Shown piece by piece: positions 1 to 9,786 of a DNA stretch of 64,000 nt. The stretch's first letter is position 1; every line of letters begins with the position of its first letter. The translations under genes and the position numbers were made by a program. The notes beneath the pieces are model-generated. The model was given only the letters and a program-made list of their open reading frames with translations. It searched no databases and was not told the origin of the DNA. Origin of the DNA: Phytopseudomonas daroniae (GTDB taxonomy: Bacteria; Pseudomonadota; Gammaproteobacteria; Pseudomonadales; Pseudomonadaceae); NCBI RefSeq assembly GCF_004327285.1, contig NZ_QJUI01000008.1:185540-249539 (forward strand), written 5' to 3'.

Positions 1-261
1 AACGAAGAGATGAAGATCGCCGCCGCCAACGCCCTGCGCGAACTGGCCAAGCTGCCGGTACCGCAGGAAGTCTGCGACGCCTACGGCGGCATCGCTCTGG
101 AATTCGGTCGTGAGTACATCATTCCGAAGCCGATGGATGCCCGTCTGATCACCGTGGTCTGCGATGCAGTGGCCAAGGCTGCCATCGAAAGCGGTGTGGC
201 GACTCTGCCGTATCCGAAGCACTACCCGCTGCAGTCGGTCAACGACGTGTTCAACGGTTGA
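1..261 (+). CDS. maeB: NADP-dependent malic enzyme, C-terminal end (partial)
   Basis: The frame is open from base 1 to a TGA at 259-261, so only about the last 86 residues of a gene that starts upstream are present. The visible protein is helical and contains GREYIIPKPMDARLI followed by a run ending in SVNDVFNG, which resembles the C-terminus of bacterial malic enzymes (malate to pyruvate plus CO2, with NAD(P) reduction). The position next to ponA and pilM matches the conserved Pseudomonas order, where a malic enzyme precedes ponA. No catalytic residue lies in this fragment, so the identification rests on the C-terminal sequence and on synteny. A good terminator follows directly. Confidence 0.8.
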   Translation, partial: NEEMKIAAANALRELAKLPVPQEVCDAYGGIALEFGREYIIPKPMDARLITVVCDAVAKAAIESGVATLPYPKHYPLQSVNDVFNG

Positions 262-280
262 TCGATCAGTTGGTGACATA

Positions 281-307
281 AAAAAACCCGCTTCGGCGGG
301 TTTTTTT
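281..307 (+). terminator. Rho-independent terminator of the malic enzyme gene
   Basis: A-rich bases are followed by the stem CCCGC-TTCG-GCGGG and a run of seven T. The UUCG-type tetraloop and T-tract are typical of an intrinsic terminator. It lies 20 bases after the malic enzyme stop codon. Confidence 0.9.
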
Positions 308-448
308 ATGGGCCGGATTCGTTCGGCGCGGGTGGGTGTGCGACGTTGCTGCCTGTGCGTCGCCCGACTCATCAGCCGATAGTCAGCGTCATGACAATGG
401 AGGCAGCGAAAGCAGCTGTCGGCTGTTGGGCGGTGACCAGCGCCGAAA

Positions 449-509
449 GCACCCTGCGGCTGCAAGCTCACAATGAAGCACGCTTCTGAGTGTGGCTTGC
501 AGCGGGTGC
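449..509. repeat. Large imperfect hairpin next to the ponA stop codon
   Basis: The arm GCACCCTGCGGCTGCAAGC (449-467) pairs with GCTTGCAGCGGGTGC (495-509), with a 4-base bulge. It sits directly beyond the ponA stop on the minus strand, so it could end or stabilise ponA mRNA. The GCTTGCAGC core recurs between gltB and gltD, which suggests a dispersed REP-like family. No T-tract is present on the ponA side. Confidence 0.6.
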
Positions 510-510
510 T

Positions 511-2946
511 CTAGAACAGATCGATCGGCGCGGTCTCGTCGGCAGGCAGCGGGCTTCCTGGCGCGCCCATGCCCGGGTCGAACTCGTTCATCGGCGGTGG
601 CGAGTCTTCGCTCTTGAACAGCTCGAAGTAGGCATCAGGCGTACCTGGCGCCGCAGCACGCCCACTGTGCGGATCGACGCGCAGGGTGAGGATGCCGTCC
701 GGCTCGCTCGGTGCGTGGCTGGGCTTATCCTTGAGTGCGGCGGCCATGTAACTCATCCAGATCGGCAGGGCCACGGTGCCGCCGTACTCGTTGCGACCGA
801 GGCTTTCCGGCTGATCGAAACCCGCCCACACGGTCGTCACGTAATCGGCGTTGTAACCGGAGAACCAGCTGTCCTTGGATTCGTTGGTGGTACCGGTCTT
901 GCCTGCCAGGTCGGTTCGTCCCAATGCCATGGCCCTGCGTCCGGTACCGCGCTTGATCACATCCTGCAGCATGCTGTTCATGATGTAAGCGGTGCGCTCG
1001 TCGAGAACGCGCTCGGCTGCCGCTGGCTCTGGTGGCTCCGGCAACTGTTCCGGAGTCGCCTGCGCCGTACTCATCACACCTTCCTCGCTGACCGGTGGCG
1101 GCACTTCGGGTTGCACACTGTTGGGCACGGTCGGCGGGTTGGCGATGAACAGCGGATCACCGTGGCGATTGTCGATGCGCTGGATCAGATACGGCTGAAC
1201 CTTGTGCCCGCCGTTGGCGAACGTCGTCCAGCCGACGGCGATCTCCATCGGTGTGAGGTTGGCAGTGCCGAGCGCCAGGGACAGGTTGCGTGGCAGATCC
1301 TGGCGGTTGAAGCCAAAGCGCTCGATATAGCGCAGTGTTGGCTCTATGCCCATGGCCTGCAGCAGACGAATCGATACCAGGTTGCGCGACTTGTACAGCG
1401 CCTCGCGCAAACGGATGGGGCCGAGGAAGGTGTTGTTGTCATTCTTCGGGCGCCAGACCTGATCCATGTAATCGTCGACGAAAACGATGGGGGCGTCGTT
1501 GACCAGGCTGGAGGCGGTGTAGCCATTGTCCAGCGCAGCGCTATAGATGAACGGCTTGAAGCTCGAACCCGGCTGGCGTTTGGCCTGGACGGCGCGGTTG
1601 TAGTTGCTCTGCTCGAAGGAGAAGCCGCCGACCAGCGCACGAATCGCACCGTTCTGTGGGTCGAGCGAAACCAGAGCGCTTTGTGCGCTGGGTAGCTGCG
1701 CGAAGCGCAGGGTCTCGTCGTCCTGGCGCTGCACGCGAATCAGATCGCCGATCTGCACCACGTCGGCCGGTTGCTGTGGCCGTGGCCCCAGGCTGTTGGT
1801 GTTGAGGAAAGGCCGAGCCCATTTCATGCTGTCCCAGGACACGGCTTCTTCGGTGCCACGACGGGTCAGCACCAGAATGCCGCTTTTCTCGACCTGGGTA
1901 ACGATGGCGGGATCCAGCCCGCCACGTGTGCCCTGTTTGTTCAGCTCAGTCTGCCAGGTTTCCCGGGTCATGCCGGGCAGCCGACTTTCCGGGCCGCGAT
2001 AGCCGTGGCGCTGGTCGTACTCGATCAGGCCGTCACGCAGGGCTTTGTTGGCCATCTGCTGGAGATCGCTGGGCACCGTGGTGGTGACGTTGAAGCCCTG
2101 GGTGTAAGCATCGCTGCCATAGCGGCCGACCATCTCGGCACGTGCCATTTCGGCCACGTAGGGCGCCGGTACTTCCGGTGTCGGCACGTGGTAGCTGGCG
2201 TCCATCGGCTCGGCGAGCGCAGTTTCGTAGCGGGCCTGATCGATGCGACCCAGCCGATGCATGCGGCCGAGGATCCAGTCACGACGTTCTTTGGCGCGAG
2301 TTGGATTGGTCAGCGGGTTGAAGGCCGAAGGCGCCTTGGGAAGACCGGCTATCGTCGCAAGCTGGGACAGGCTCAAGTCTCGGATGGATTTGCCGTAATA
2401 GACTTGGGCAGCGGCTTCGATGCCATAAGCTCGATGGCCCAGGTAGATCTTGTTGACGTACAGCTCGAGGATTTCGTTCTTGCTCAGCTCGCGTTCGATC
2501 TGCAGGGCCAGGAGGATTTCGGTGATCTTGCGCGAGAAACTGCGCTCACTGGTGAGGAAGAAGTTTTTCGCCACCTGCATGGTGATCGTGCTGCCGCCCG
2601 ACTGAATTTGCCCGGTTTTCAATAATTGCGTGGCAGCGCGCATCAGGCTTGTAAGATCAACGCCATAATGGTTTGCGAAGTTGTCGTCCTCGGCGGCGAG
2701 CAGCGCACTGGTGAAGTCAGGCGGAATATCGGCGAAGGCGATGGGCGAGCGGCGCATTTCTCCGAATTCTGCGATCAACTTCCCGTCGCTGCTGTAGACG
2801 CGCAGCGGGATTTGTAGCTCTATGCTGCGTAGCGCGTCGACAGACGGCAAGGTCGGGCTCAGGTAGAGGAAAGCGCCGCTTAGACTGAGTAATAGCGCAC
2901 AAAAAACGGCGATAACGGACCAGCAGAAAAACTTCAGCAAACGCAT
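511..2946 (-). CDS. ponA: Penicillin-binding protein 1A (class A, bifunctional)
   Basis: An 811-residue class A PBP that polymerises glycan strands and cross-links peptides in the periplasm. An N-terminal membrane anchor (about residues 5-30) is followed by a GT51 glycosyltransferase domain with catalytic EDDNF (Glu near 86) and the GGSTITMQ motif. A central insert of the OB-like type found in Gram-negative PBP1A comes next. The transpeptidase domain has SSFK (near 461), SRN (near 520) and KTGT (near 683). The ATG at 2946 was chosen; an in-frame TTG lies one codon upstream. The gene is divergent from pilM, as in other Pseudomonas. The region around 600-640 is Pro/Glu-rich, probably a surface loop. 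Confidence 0.97.
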   Translation of the reverse strand: MRLLKFFCWSVIAVFCALLLSLSGAFLYLSPTLPSVDALRSIELQIPLRVYSSDGKLIAEFGEMRRSPIAFADIPPDFTSALLAAEDDNFANHYGVDLTSLMRAATQLLKTGQIQSGGSTITMQVAKNFFLTSERSFSRKITEILLALQIERELSKNEILELYVNKIYLGHRAYGIEAAAQVYYGKSIRDLSLSQLATIAGLPKAPSAFNPLTNPTRAKERRDWILGRMHRLGRIDQARYETALAEPMDASYHVPTPEVPAPYVAEMARAEMVGRYGSDAYTQGFNVTTTVPSDLQQMANKALRDGLIEYDQRHGYRGPESRLPGMTRETWQTELNKQGTRGGLDPAIVTQVEKSGILVLTRRGTEEAVSWDSMKWARPFLNTNSLGPRPQQPADVVQIGDLIRVQRQDDETLRFAQLPSAQSALVSLDPQNGAIRALVGGFSFEQSNYNRAVQAKRQPGSSFKPFIYSAALDNGYTASSLVNDAPIVFVDDYMDQVWRPKNDNNTFLGPIRLREALYKSRNLVSIRLLQAMGIEPTLRYIERFGFNRQDLPRNLSLALGTANLTPMEIAVGWTTFANGGHKVQPYLIQRIDNRHGDPLFIANPPTVPNSVQPEVPPPVSEEGVMSTAQATPEQLPEPPEPAAAERVLDERTAYIMNSMLQDVIKRGTGRRAMALGRTDLAGKTGTTNESKDSWFSGYNADYVTTVWAGFDQPESLGRNEYGGTVALPIWMSYMAAALKDKPSHAPSEPDGILTLRVDPHSGRAAAPGTPDAYFELFKSEDSPPPMNEFDPGMGAPGSPLPADETAPIDLF

Positions 2947-3050
2947 CAAGATTTTTAGATTTCCAGATAAAAGAATGAATTAAGCGCAAGACAAAAGCGA
3001 AAAGATAAAAACTGATCACATTATAAGCGTTTTTTTTGCTGGGGAGCCAT

Positions 3051-3079
3051 TTGCGCTTCTGTCAAGTCTGTTATTTAAT
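3051..3079 (+). promoter_or_regulatory. Candidate sigma-70 promoter for pilMNOPQ
   Basis: TTGCGC (3051-3056) and TTTAAT (3074-3079) are separated by 17 bases in the AT-rich divergent region between ponA and pilM. Both boxes are weak matches, so this is a plausible but unproven start of the pil operon. Confidence 0.35.
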
Positions 3080-3096
3080 GTGGAAAAACATAAATC

Positions 3097-4195
<1,099 letters not shown>

Positions 4196-4196
<1 letters not shown>

Positions 4197-4768
4197 TGGC
4201 GCGGATTAACCTCCTTCCCTGGCGTGAGCAGCTGCGCGAAGAGCGCAAGCAGCGCTTCCTGGTTTGCCTTGGTGGCCTGTTGGTGGCTGCCGCGGCTGTA
4301 GTCTTTTTGGGTGATCAGTACCTCAGCGGTGAGATCGAGAACCAGCAGGCGCGCAATGCTTATGTGCGCAAGGAAATCGCTGTGCTGGATACGCGAATAG
4401 CCGAAATCAGTGAGTTGCGTACGCGCCGTCAACAGCTGCTCGAACGCATGAAGATCATTCAGGATTTACAGGGCAATCGCCCGATTATTGGTCGTGTGTT
4501 CGATCAGTTGGTGCGAACCCTGCCCGATGGCGTGTATTTCACCGGGGTGAAGATGACCGGCAAGACTATCGCGATTGTTGGCGCAGCCGAATCGAACAGT
4601 CGTGTTTCCAAACTGATGCGTGATATGGATGCCTCCGACTGGCTGGCAGCACCCAACTTGACCGAGGTCAAGGCCGTTACCGCTGGCGCGGTGGATCAGG
4701 CCAATACCTTCCAGTTGACCGTGCAACAGTCGCGGCCTGCCAAGGAAGAATCGGAGGTCAAACCATGA
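4196..4768 (+). CDS. pilN: Type IV pilus alignment protein PilN
   Basis: A 190-residue bitopic inner-membrane protein. The N-terminus contains INLLPWR, the conserved cytoplasmic peptide that docks into PilM. One transmembrane segment (about residues 22-40) follows, then a periplasmic coiled coil and a ferredoxin-like domain that pairs with PilO. The start overlaps the pilM stop by one base and the end overlaps pilO by four. Length and order agree with the Pseudomonas pilMNOPQ operon. Confidence 0.96.
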
Positions 4769-5388
4769 GCCTGAGTGAGTCCCTGGCGAGCTTGCGCAAG
4801 ATCGACGTCAATGACCTCGATCTCAACAACATCGGTTCTTGGCCGGCAGCCGTTAAAGTCATTGCCGGCATCCTGGCCGTGGCACTGGTTCTGGCGCTCG
4901 GTTACAACTTCCACCTGAAGGATTTGCAAGCCAATCTGGAACGGTTGCACATGGAAGAGGAGACGCTCAAGCAGCAGTTCTCCACCAAGGCTTTTCAGGC
5001 TGCCAACCTGGAGGCCTATCGCGAACAGATGAACGAAGCCGAAGTGTCGTTCGGCGCCCTGCTCAAGCAGCTGCCCAGTGATACCGAGGTACCAGGGCTG
5101 CTGGAGGATATCACTCGAACCGGCTTGGACAGCGGTCTGGAGTTCGAGGAGATCAAGTTGCTACCGGAAGTCACTCAGCAGTTCTACATCGAGTTGCCCA
5201 TCCAGATTAAGGTGGTTGGTGGCTACCATGACCTGGCTACCTTCGTCAGTGGTGTCGCCAGTCAGCCGCGTATCGTGACGCTTCATGATTTCGAGATGGT
5301 TCCAGCAGAGCAAGGCAGCACCTCCAAGCTGCGCATGAGCATCCTGGCGAAAACCTATCGCTACAACGATAAGGGAGCACAGCCATGA
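4765..5388 (+). CDS. pilO: Type IV pilus alignment protein PilO
   Basis: A 207-residue inner-membrane protein that forms heterodimers with PilN and recruits the lipoprotein PilP. A short cytoplasmic tail is followed by a membrane segment near residues 30-48 (VIAGILAVALVLALGYNF), a coiled coil containing LERLHMEEETLKQQFSTK, and a C-terminal periplasmic ferredoxin-like domain. The phrase LLKQLPSDTEVPGLLEDI is characteristic of the family. The ATG overlaps the pilN stop (ATGA) and the stop overlaps pilP in the same way. Confidence 0.96.
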   Translation: MSLSESLASLRKIDVNDLDLNNIGSWPAAVKVIAGILAVALVLALGYNFHLKDLQANLERLHMEEETLKQQFSTKAFQAANLEAYREQMNEAEVSFGALLKQLPSDTEVPGLLEDITRTGLDSGLEFEEIKLLPEVTQQFYIELPIQIKVVGGYHDLATFVSGVASQPRIVTLHDFEMVPAEQGSTSKLRMSILAKTYRYNDKGAQP

Positions 5389-5903
5389 AGCGCGTCTTCC
5401 TGTCGAGCTTGCTACTGCTTAGCCTGGGGGGCTGTGGTGGCGGTGATTTCAGTGATCTTCAGGCCTACATGGATGAGGTGCGGGCTCGACCGAAAGGTCA
5501 GATCGAGCCGCTCCCTCAGCCCGAACCCTATGAGAGTTTCACCTACAGTGCTGCTGCCCTGCGTGCTCCGTTCCAGCCACCCGTGAAGATCGACCTGGTC
5601 AACCGGGCGAAGGGAAGCAAGGAAATCAAACCGGATGAAACCCGGGTCAAGCAGTTTCTCGAAGGGTTCAATATCGAACTCTTCGAAATGGTGGGTACGC
5701 TGGCAAATGACCATGGCTCGTTCGCCTTGGTCAATGGTGCCGGTGGCGTTCATCGCGTCAAGGTCGGGGATTACCTGGGACGCAATGAGGGCCGGATCAT
5801 ATCCATCGACAGTGCCAAGATCGACGTGGTCGAAATCGTCCCTGACGGTGATGGTGGCTGGCTCGAGCGCCCCCGTACCCTCACTCTGAAGGAGCGCTCC
5901 TGA
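5385..5903 (+). CDS. pilP: Type IV pilus lipoprotein PilP
   Basis: A 172-residue lipoprotein that connects the PilNO complex to the PilQ secretin in the periplasm. The signal peptide ends in the lipobox LGGC, giving lipidation at about Cys17. A disordered Pro/Glu-rich segment follows, including the conserved AAALRAPFQPP motif, then a C-terminal beta-sandwich (HRVKVGDYLGRNEGRI) that contacts the N0 domain of PilQ. It overlaps pilO by four bases and lies 15 bases before pilQ. Confidence 0.96.
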   Translation: MKRVFLSSLLLLSLGGCGGGDFSDLQAYMDEVRARPKGQIEPLPQPEPYESFTYSAAALRAPFQPPVKIDLVNRAKGSKEIKPDETRVKQFLEGFNIELFEMVGTLANDHGSFALVNGAGGVHRVKVGDYLGRNEGRIISIDSAKIDVVEIVPDGDGGWLERPRTLTLKERS

Positions 5904-5918
5904 GGAGCGAGGTAAACC

Positions 5919-8099
5919 ATGAACAGAAAAAACCGGTCTGCCAAACGGAATCCAAGCATGAACAGCTCTTTTTCACGTCTCAGCGTTTCGCTGCTGGCGA
6001 TTTTGCTCTCTCCCGCAGCCCTGGCAGCCAACCTGCAGGCGCTGGATGTTGCTGCTCTGCCGGGCGACCGTGTCGAGCTGAAACTGTCATTCGACGAGCC
6101 GGTAACGGCGCCGCGTGGCTATACCATCGAGCAGCCAGCCCGTATCGCGCTGGATCTGCCTGGGGTCACCAACAAGCTGGGGGTGAAGAACCGCGAGCTG
6201 GGGATGGGCAATGCGCGTAGCGTGACCGTTGTCGAGGCCAAGGATCGCACCCGTCTGATCATCAACTTGACCAATCTGGCGCCCTATAACACCCGTACTG
6301 AAGGCAACGACCTGTTCGTGCAGGTTGGAACCGGTGTCGCCACGACAGCCGCTGCTCCAGCAACGGCCCAACCTGCACCGGCCGCTGCCACGCCTGCCGC
6401 AACTCCGGCCGCACCCAAGGTGTTCGGCGCGGTGAGCAAGGCGATCCGCAGTGTTGATTTCCAGCGTGGTGAGCAGGGTGAAGGCAACGTCGTCATCGAT
6501 CTGTCGGATGCCTCGGTGAGCCCCGATATTCAGGAGCGCGGTGGCAAGATCATCCTGAATTTCAACCGAACTCAATTGCCCGAAGCCCTGCGCGTTCGTC
6601 TTGACGTCAAGGACTTCGCCACGCCGGTGCAGTTCGTCAGTGCCAGCGGCACAGGTGACGATGCGAGCATCGTCATCGAGCCAGTCGGTGCTTACGACTA
6701 CCTGGCTTATCAGACCGAGAACAAGCTGACCCTTAGCGTCAAGCCGTTGACTCAGGAAGATGCCGAGAAACGCCAGGCTGAGCGGTTTGCCTACTCGGGC
6801 GAGAAACTGTCGCTCAACTTCCAGGACATCGACGTGCGTTCGGTGCTGCAGTTGATCGCCGACTTCACGGATCTCAACCTGGTCGCCAGTGACACGGTGG
6901 CCGGCAACATTACCCTGCGTCTGCAGAATGTGCCGTGGGATCAGGCGCTGGATCTGGTGCTGAAAACCAAGGGCCTGGACAAACGTCAGGTTGGCAACGT
7001 GCTGCTGGTAGCGCCGGCTGCAGAGATCTCCGCTCGTGAGCGCCAGGAGCTGGAGTCGCAGAAGCAGATCGCCGAGTTGGCACCCCTGCGCCGTGAGCTG
7101 ATCCAGGTCAACTATGCCAAGGCTGCGGACATGGCCAAGCTGTTCCAGTCGGTGACCAGTGCCGATGGTGGCGCGGCTGACGATCGGGGTTCCATCACCG
7201 TCGACGAGCGCACCAACAGCATCATCGCCTACCAGACTCAGGAGCGCCTGGACGAGCTGCGCCGCATCGTGGCCCAGCTCGACGTGGCAGTTCGTCAGGT
7301 GATGATCGAGGCGCGTATCGTCGAAGCCAACGTCAACTATGACAAGGCGCTAGGCGTCCGTTGGGGCGGTGGTGCGAGACGCGGTGGGTGGGATGTAAGT
7401 GGTAAGGATGGGGTTCAGGCCTTTGACCCGGACACTGGTCAACGTCTGACCGTGGGAACCGATCAGGTTGGCAGCACGACGTTGGAGGATGGGCTGGCCC
7501 GCTTGCCTTTCGTCGATATGGGAGTGGCCAATAGCACATCAGGTATCGGTATCGGTTTCCTGAGCAACAACGTCGTACTGGATCTTCAGCTTTCGGCGAT
7601 GGAAAGTTCGGGCAATGGCGAGATCGTCTCCCAGCCCAAGGTGGTTACTTCGGACAAAGAGACCGCGAAGATCCTCAAGGGCCAGGAAATTCCCTATCAG
7701 GAAGCCAGCTCCAGTGGCGCGACCAGTACCTCCTTCAAGGAAGCCGCACTATCCTTGGAAGTCACGCCGCAGATCACTCCTGACAATCGCATCATCATGG
7801 AAGTGAAAGTGACCAAGGATTCTGCTGATTACCAGCGGGCGATCAATGGTGGCGCGCCGCCGATCAACAAGAACGAAGTCAACGCCAAGGTGCTGGTCGC
7901 CGACGGCGAGACCATCGTGATCGGTGGCGTGTTCGAGAACACGCAAAGCAAGGCTGTGAGCAAGGTTCCGTTCTTGGGCGACGTGCCTTACCTGGGGCGT
8001 CTGTTCCGCCGTGATATCGTGACCGACAACAAGACCGAGTTGCTGATTTTCATCACCCCGCGCATCATGAACAGTCAAGCGGTGGCCGTGAGTCGGTAA
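5919..8099 (+). CDS. pilQ: Type IV pilus secretin PilQ
   Basis: A 726-residue outer-membrane secretin through which the pilus exits. The N-terminal signal ends near SPAALAA. Two AMIN domains (about residues 40-140 and 165-280) for peptidoglycan binding are separated by an Ala/Pro-rich linker. An N0/STN domain (LSLNFQDIDVRSVLQLIADFT) and an N1 domain (INVYAK-like region, here INVNYAK variant IQVNYAKAADMAKLF) precede the C-terminal secretin barrel, which carries the conserved VPFLGDVPYLGRLFR and ELLIFITPRI. The ATG at 5919 follows GAGGTAA; an internal ATG at 5958 is possible but less well spaced. It is the last pil gene, three bases before aroK. Confidence 0.97.
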   Translation: MNRKNRSAKRNPSMNSSFSRLSVSLLAILLSPAALAANLQALDVAALPGDRVELKLSFDEPVTAPRGYTIEQPARIALDLPGVTNKLGVKNRELGMGNARSVTVVEAKDRTRLIINLTNLAPYNTRTEGNDLFVQVGTGVATTAAAPATAQPAPAAATPAATPAAPKVFGAVSKAIRSVDFQRGEQGEGNVVIDLSDASVSPDIQERGGKIILNFNRTQLPEALRVRLDVKDFATPVQFVSASGTGDDASIVIEPVGAYDYLAYQTENKLTLSVKPLTQEDAEKRQAERFAYSGEKLSLNFQDIDVRSVLQLIADFTDLNLVASDTVAGNITLRLQNVPWDQALDLVLKTKGLDKRQVGNVLLVAPAAEISARERQELESQKQIAELAPLRRELIQVNYAKAADMAKLFQSVTSADGGAADDRGSITVDERTNSIIAYQTQERLDELRRIVAQLDVAVRQVMIEARIVEANVNYDKALGVRWGGGARRGGWDVSGKDGVQAFDPDTGQRLTVGTDQVGSTTLEDGLARLPFVDMGVANSTSGIGIGFLSNNVVLDLQLSAMESSGNGEIVSQPKVVTSDKETAKILKGQEIPYQEASSSGATSTSFKEAALSLEVTPQITPDNRIIMEVKVTKDSADYQRAINGGAPPINKNEVNAKVLVADGETIVIGGVFENTQSKAVSKVPFLGDVPYLGRLFRRDIVTDNKTELLIFITPRIMNSQAVAVSR

Positions 8100-8102
8100 T
8101 TT

Positions 8103-8621
8103 GTGCGTAATTTGATCCTTGTTGGCCCGATGGGAGCTGGGAAGAGCACCATCGGGCGTTTGCTTGCCAAAGAGTTGCGGTTGCCATTCAAGGACTCCGA
8201 CAAGGAGATCGAACAGCGTACCGGTGCCGACATTCCCTGGATTTTCGATGTCGAGGGTGAACAGGGCTTTCGTGAGCGCGAACAGGCGGTGATCTGCTCG
8301 CTTTGCGAATCCGATGGTCTGGTGTTGGCTACCGGGGGCGGCGCAGTGCTGCGACCACAGAACCGGCAAGCGCTGAGAGCTGGCGGGCGAGTGGTCTATC
8401 TGCATGCTTCCGTCGAGCAACAGATCGACCGCACGGCACGTGATCGAAATCGTCCATTGCTGCGCGCGCCCAATCCTGGGCAGGTACTGGCGGATCTGCT
8501 CGCCATTCGTGATCCGCTGTATCGGGAAATCGCCGATGTGATCATCGAAACCGATGAGCGCCCACCGCGTATGGTGGTTCAGGAAATTCTCGAGCGACTG
8601 GAAGCGCTAGCGCCCCGTTAA
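8103..8621 (+). CDS. aroK: Shikimate kinase
   Basis: A 172-residue cytosolic kinase that phosphorylates shikimate at O3 using ATP. Walker A is GPMGAGKST (residues 8-16), [11 protein letters not shown] supplies the shikimate-binding Asp residues near 32-34, FREREQ carries the conserved Arg, and LATGGGAV forms the third substrate loop. A late RNRPLL motif lies in the lid. The start is GTG at 8103, three bases after pilQ, so expression is probably coupled to the pil operon. aroB follows after a 51-base gap. Confidence 0.97.
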   Translation: MRNLILVGPMGAGKSTIGRLLAKELRLPFKDSDKEIEQRTGADIPWIFDVEGEQGFREREQAVICSLCESDGLVLATGGGAVLRPQNRQALRAGGRVVYLHASVEQQIDRTARDRNRPLLRAPNPGQVLADLLAIRDPLYREIADVIIETDERPPRMVVQEILERLEALAPR

Positions 8622-8672
8622 TGACTGGGCCGAACTGCGTTATCCTAGAGTCCTTTTTCAATTGGGGGCTCC

Positions 8673-9779
8673 ATGCAAACACTTCATGTCGATCTCGCCG
8701 AGCGCAGCTACCCCATTCATATCGGTGCTGACCTGCTCGGTCGTGCCGATCTGCTGGCACCGCATATCGTGGGTCGCCAGGTGGCAATCGTCACCAACGA
8801 GACTATCGCACCCTTGTATCTGGCTGCGCTGGAAGCGACTCTTGCGGATTATCGCGTCACCTCGATCGTGCTGCCCGATGGTGAAGCCTTCAAGAACTGG
8901 GAAACCCTGCAGGCCATCTTCGACGGATTGCTCGGGGCGCGACATGATCGTCGTACCACGGTCATCGCGCTGGGTGGCGGTGTAATCGGCGATATGGCCG
9001 GGTTCGCGGCGGCCTGCTATCAGCGTGGCGTGAACTTCATCCAGATCCCTACGACGCTGCTGTCCCAGGTCGATTCTTCGGTAGGCGGCAAGACCGGTAT
9101 CAACCATCCACTCGGCAAGAACATGGTCGGTGCCTTCTATCAGCCTCAGGCGGTGCTGATCGATACACGCAGCCTGGATACTCTACCGCCACGCGAGTTG
9201 TCGGCAGGGCTGGCTGAAGTGATCAAGTATGGCCTGATCTGTGACGAGGCTTTTCTCGGTTGGCTCGAGAAGAACATGGCTGCGTTGCGCGGCCTGGATC
9301 AGGTGGCATTGACTCTGGCCATCGAGCGCTCCTGTGCAGCCAAGGCGCGTGTGGTCGGGGCCGACGAACGGGAAACCGGCATACGCGCTACCCTGAATCT
9401 CGGGCATACCTTCGGTCACGCCATCGAGACCCATATGGGCTATGGCGTCTGGTTGCACGGTGAAGCGGTAGCCGCGGGAACGGCGATGGCCCTGGAGATG
9501 TCTCATCGCCTGGGCTGGATCACTGCCGATGAACGCGACCGGGGCGTTCGCCTGTTTCTGGCGGCAGGCCTGCCTGTCGTGCCGCCGCAGGAAATGACCC
9601 CTGCGGATTTTCTCGAGCACATGGCTGTCGACAAGAAAGTACTGGATGGCCAGTTGCGCCTGGTGCTGCTGCGTTCGCTGGGCGAAGCGGTAGTGACCAG
9701 TGATTACCCGCGAGACATCTTGAATGCCACTCTGGCCGCCGACTACCCGGCGCTGGTGGCTCGGCTTAACAATCAGTGA
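8673..9779 (+). CDS. aroB: 3-dehydroquinate synthase
   Basis: A 368-residue NAD- and Zn-dependent cytosolic enzyme that converts DAHP to 3-dehydroquinate, the second shikimate-pathway step. [16 protein letters not shown] is the NAD-binding glycine-rich region, [14 protein letters not shown] the substrate-binding loop, and [11 protein letters not shown] contributes zinc-ligand His residues; GEAVAAG follows. The length is normal for AroB. The start after GGGGGCTCC fits the conserved N-terminus [15 protein letters not shown]. It ends seven bases before the SPOR gene. Confidence 0.97.
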   Translation: MQTLHVDLAERSYPIHIGADLLGRADLLAPHIVGRQVAIVTNETIAPLYLAALEATLADYRVTSIVLPDGEAFKNWETLQAIFDGLLGARHDRRTTVIALGGGVIGDMAGFAAACYQRGVNFIQIPTTLLSQVDSSVGGKTGINHPLGKNMVGAFYQPQAVLIDTRSLDTLPPRELSAGLAEVIKYGLICDEAFLGWLEKNMAALRGLDQVALTLAIERSCAAKARVVGADERETGIRATLNLGHTFGHAIETHMGYGVWLHGEAVAAGTAMALEMSHRLGWITADERDRGVRLFLAAGLPVVPPQEMTPADFLEHMAVDKKVLDGQLRLVLLRSLGEAVVTSDYPRDILNATLAADYPALVARLNNQ

Positions 9780-9786
9780 GTATTCA

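Noticed and set aside
490..1695. Long plus-strand open frames opposite ponA (also 1771-2625)
   Set aside because: Antisense shadows of ponA; no start context, no recognisable domain.
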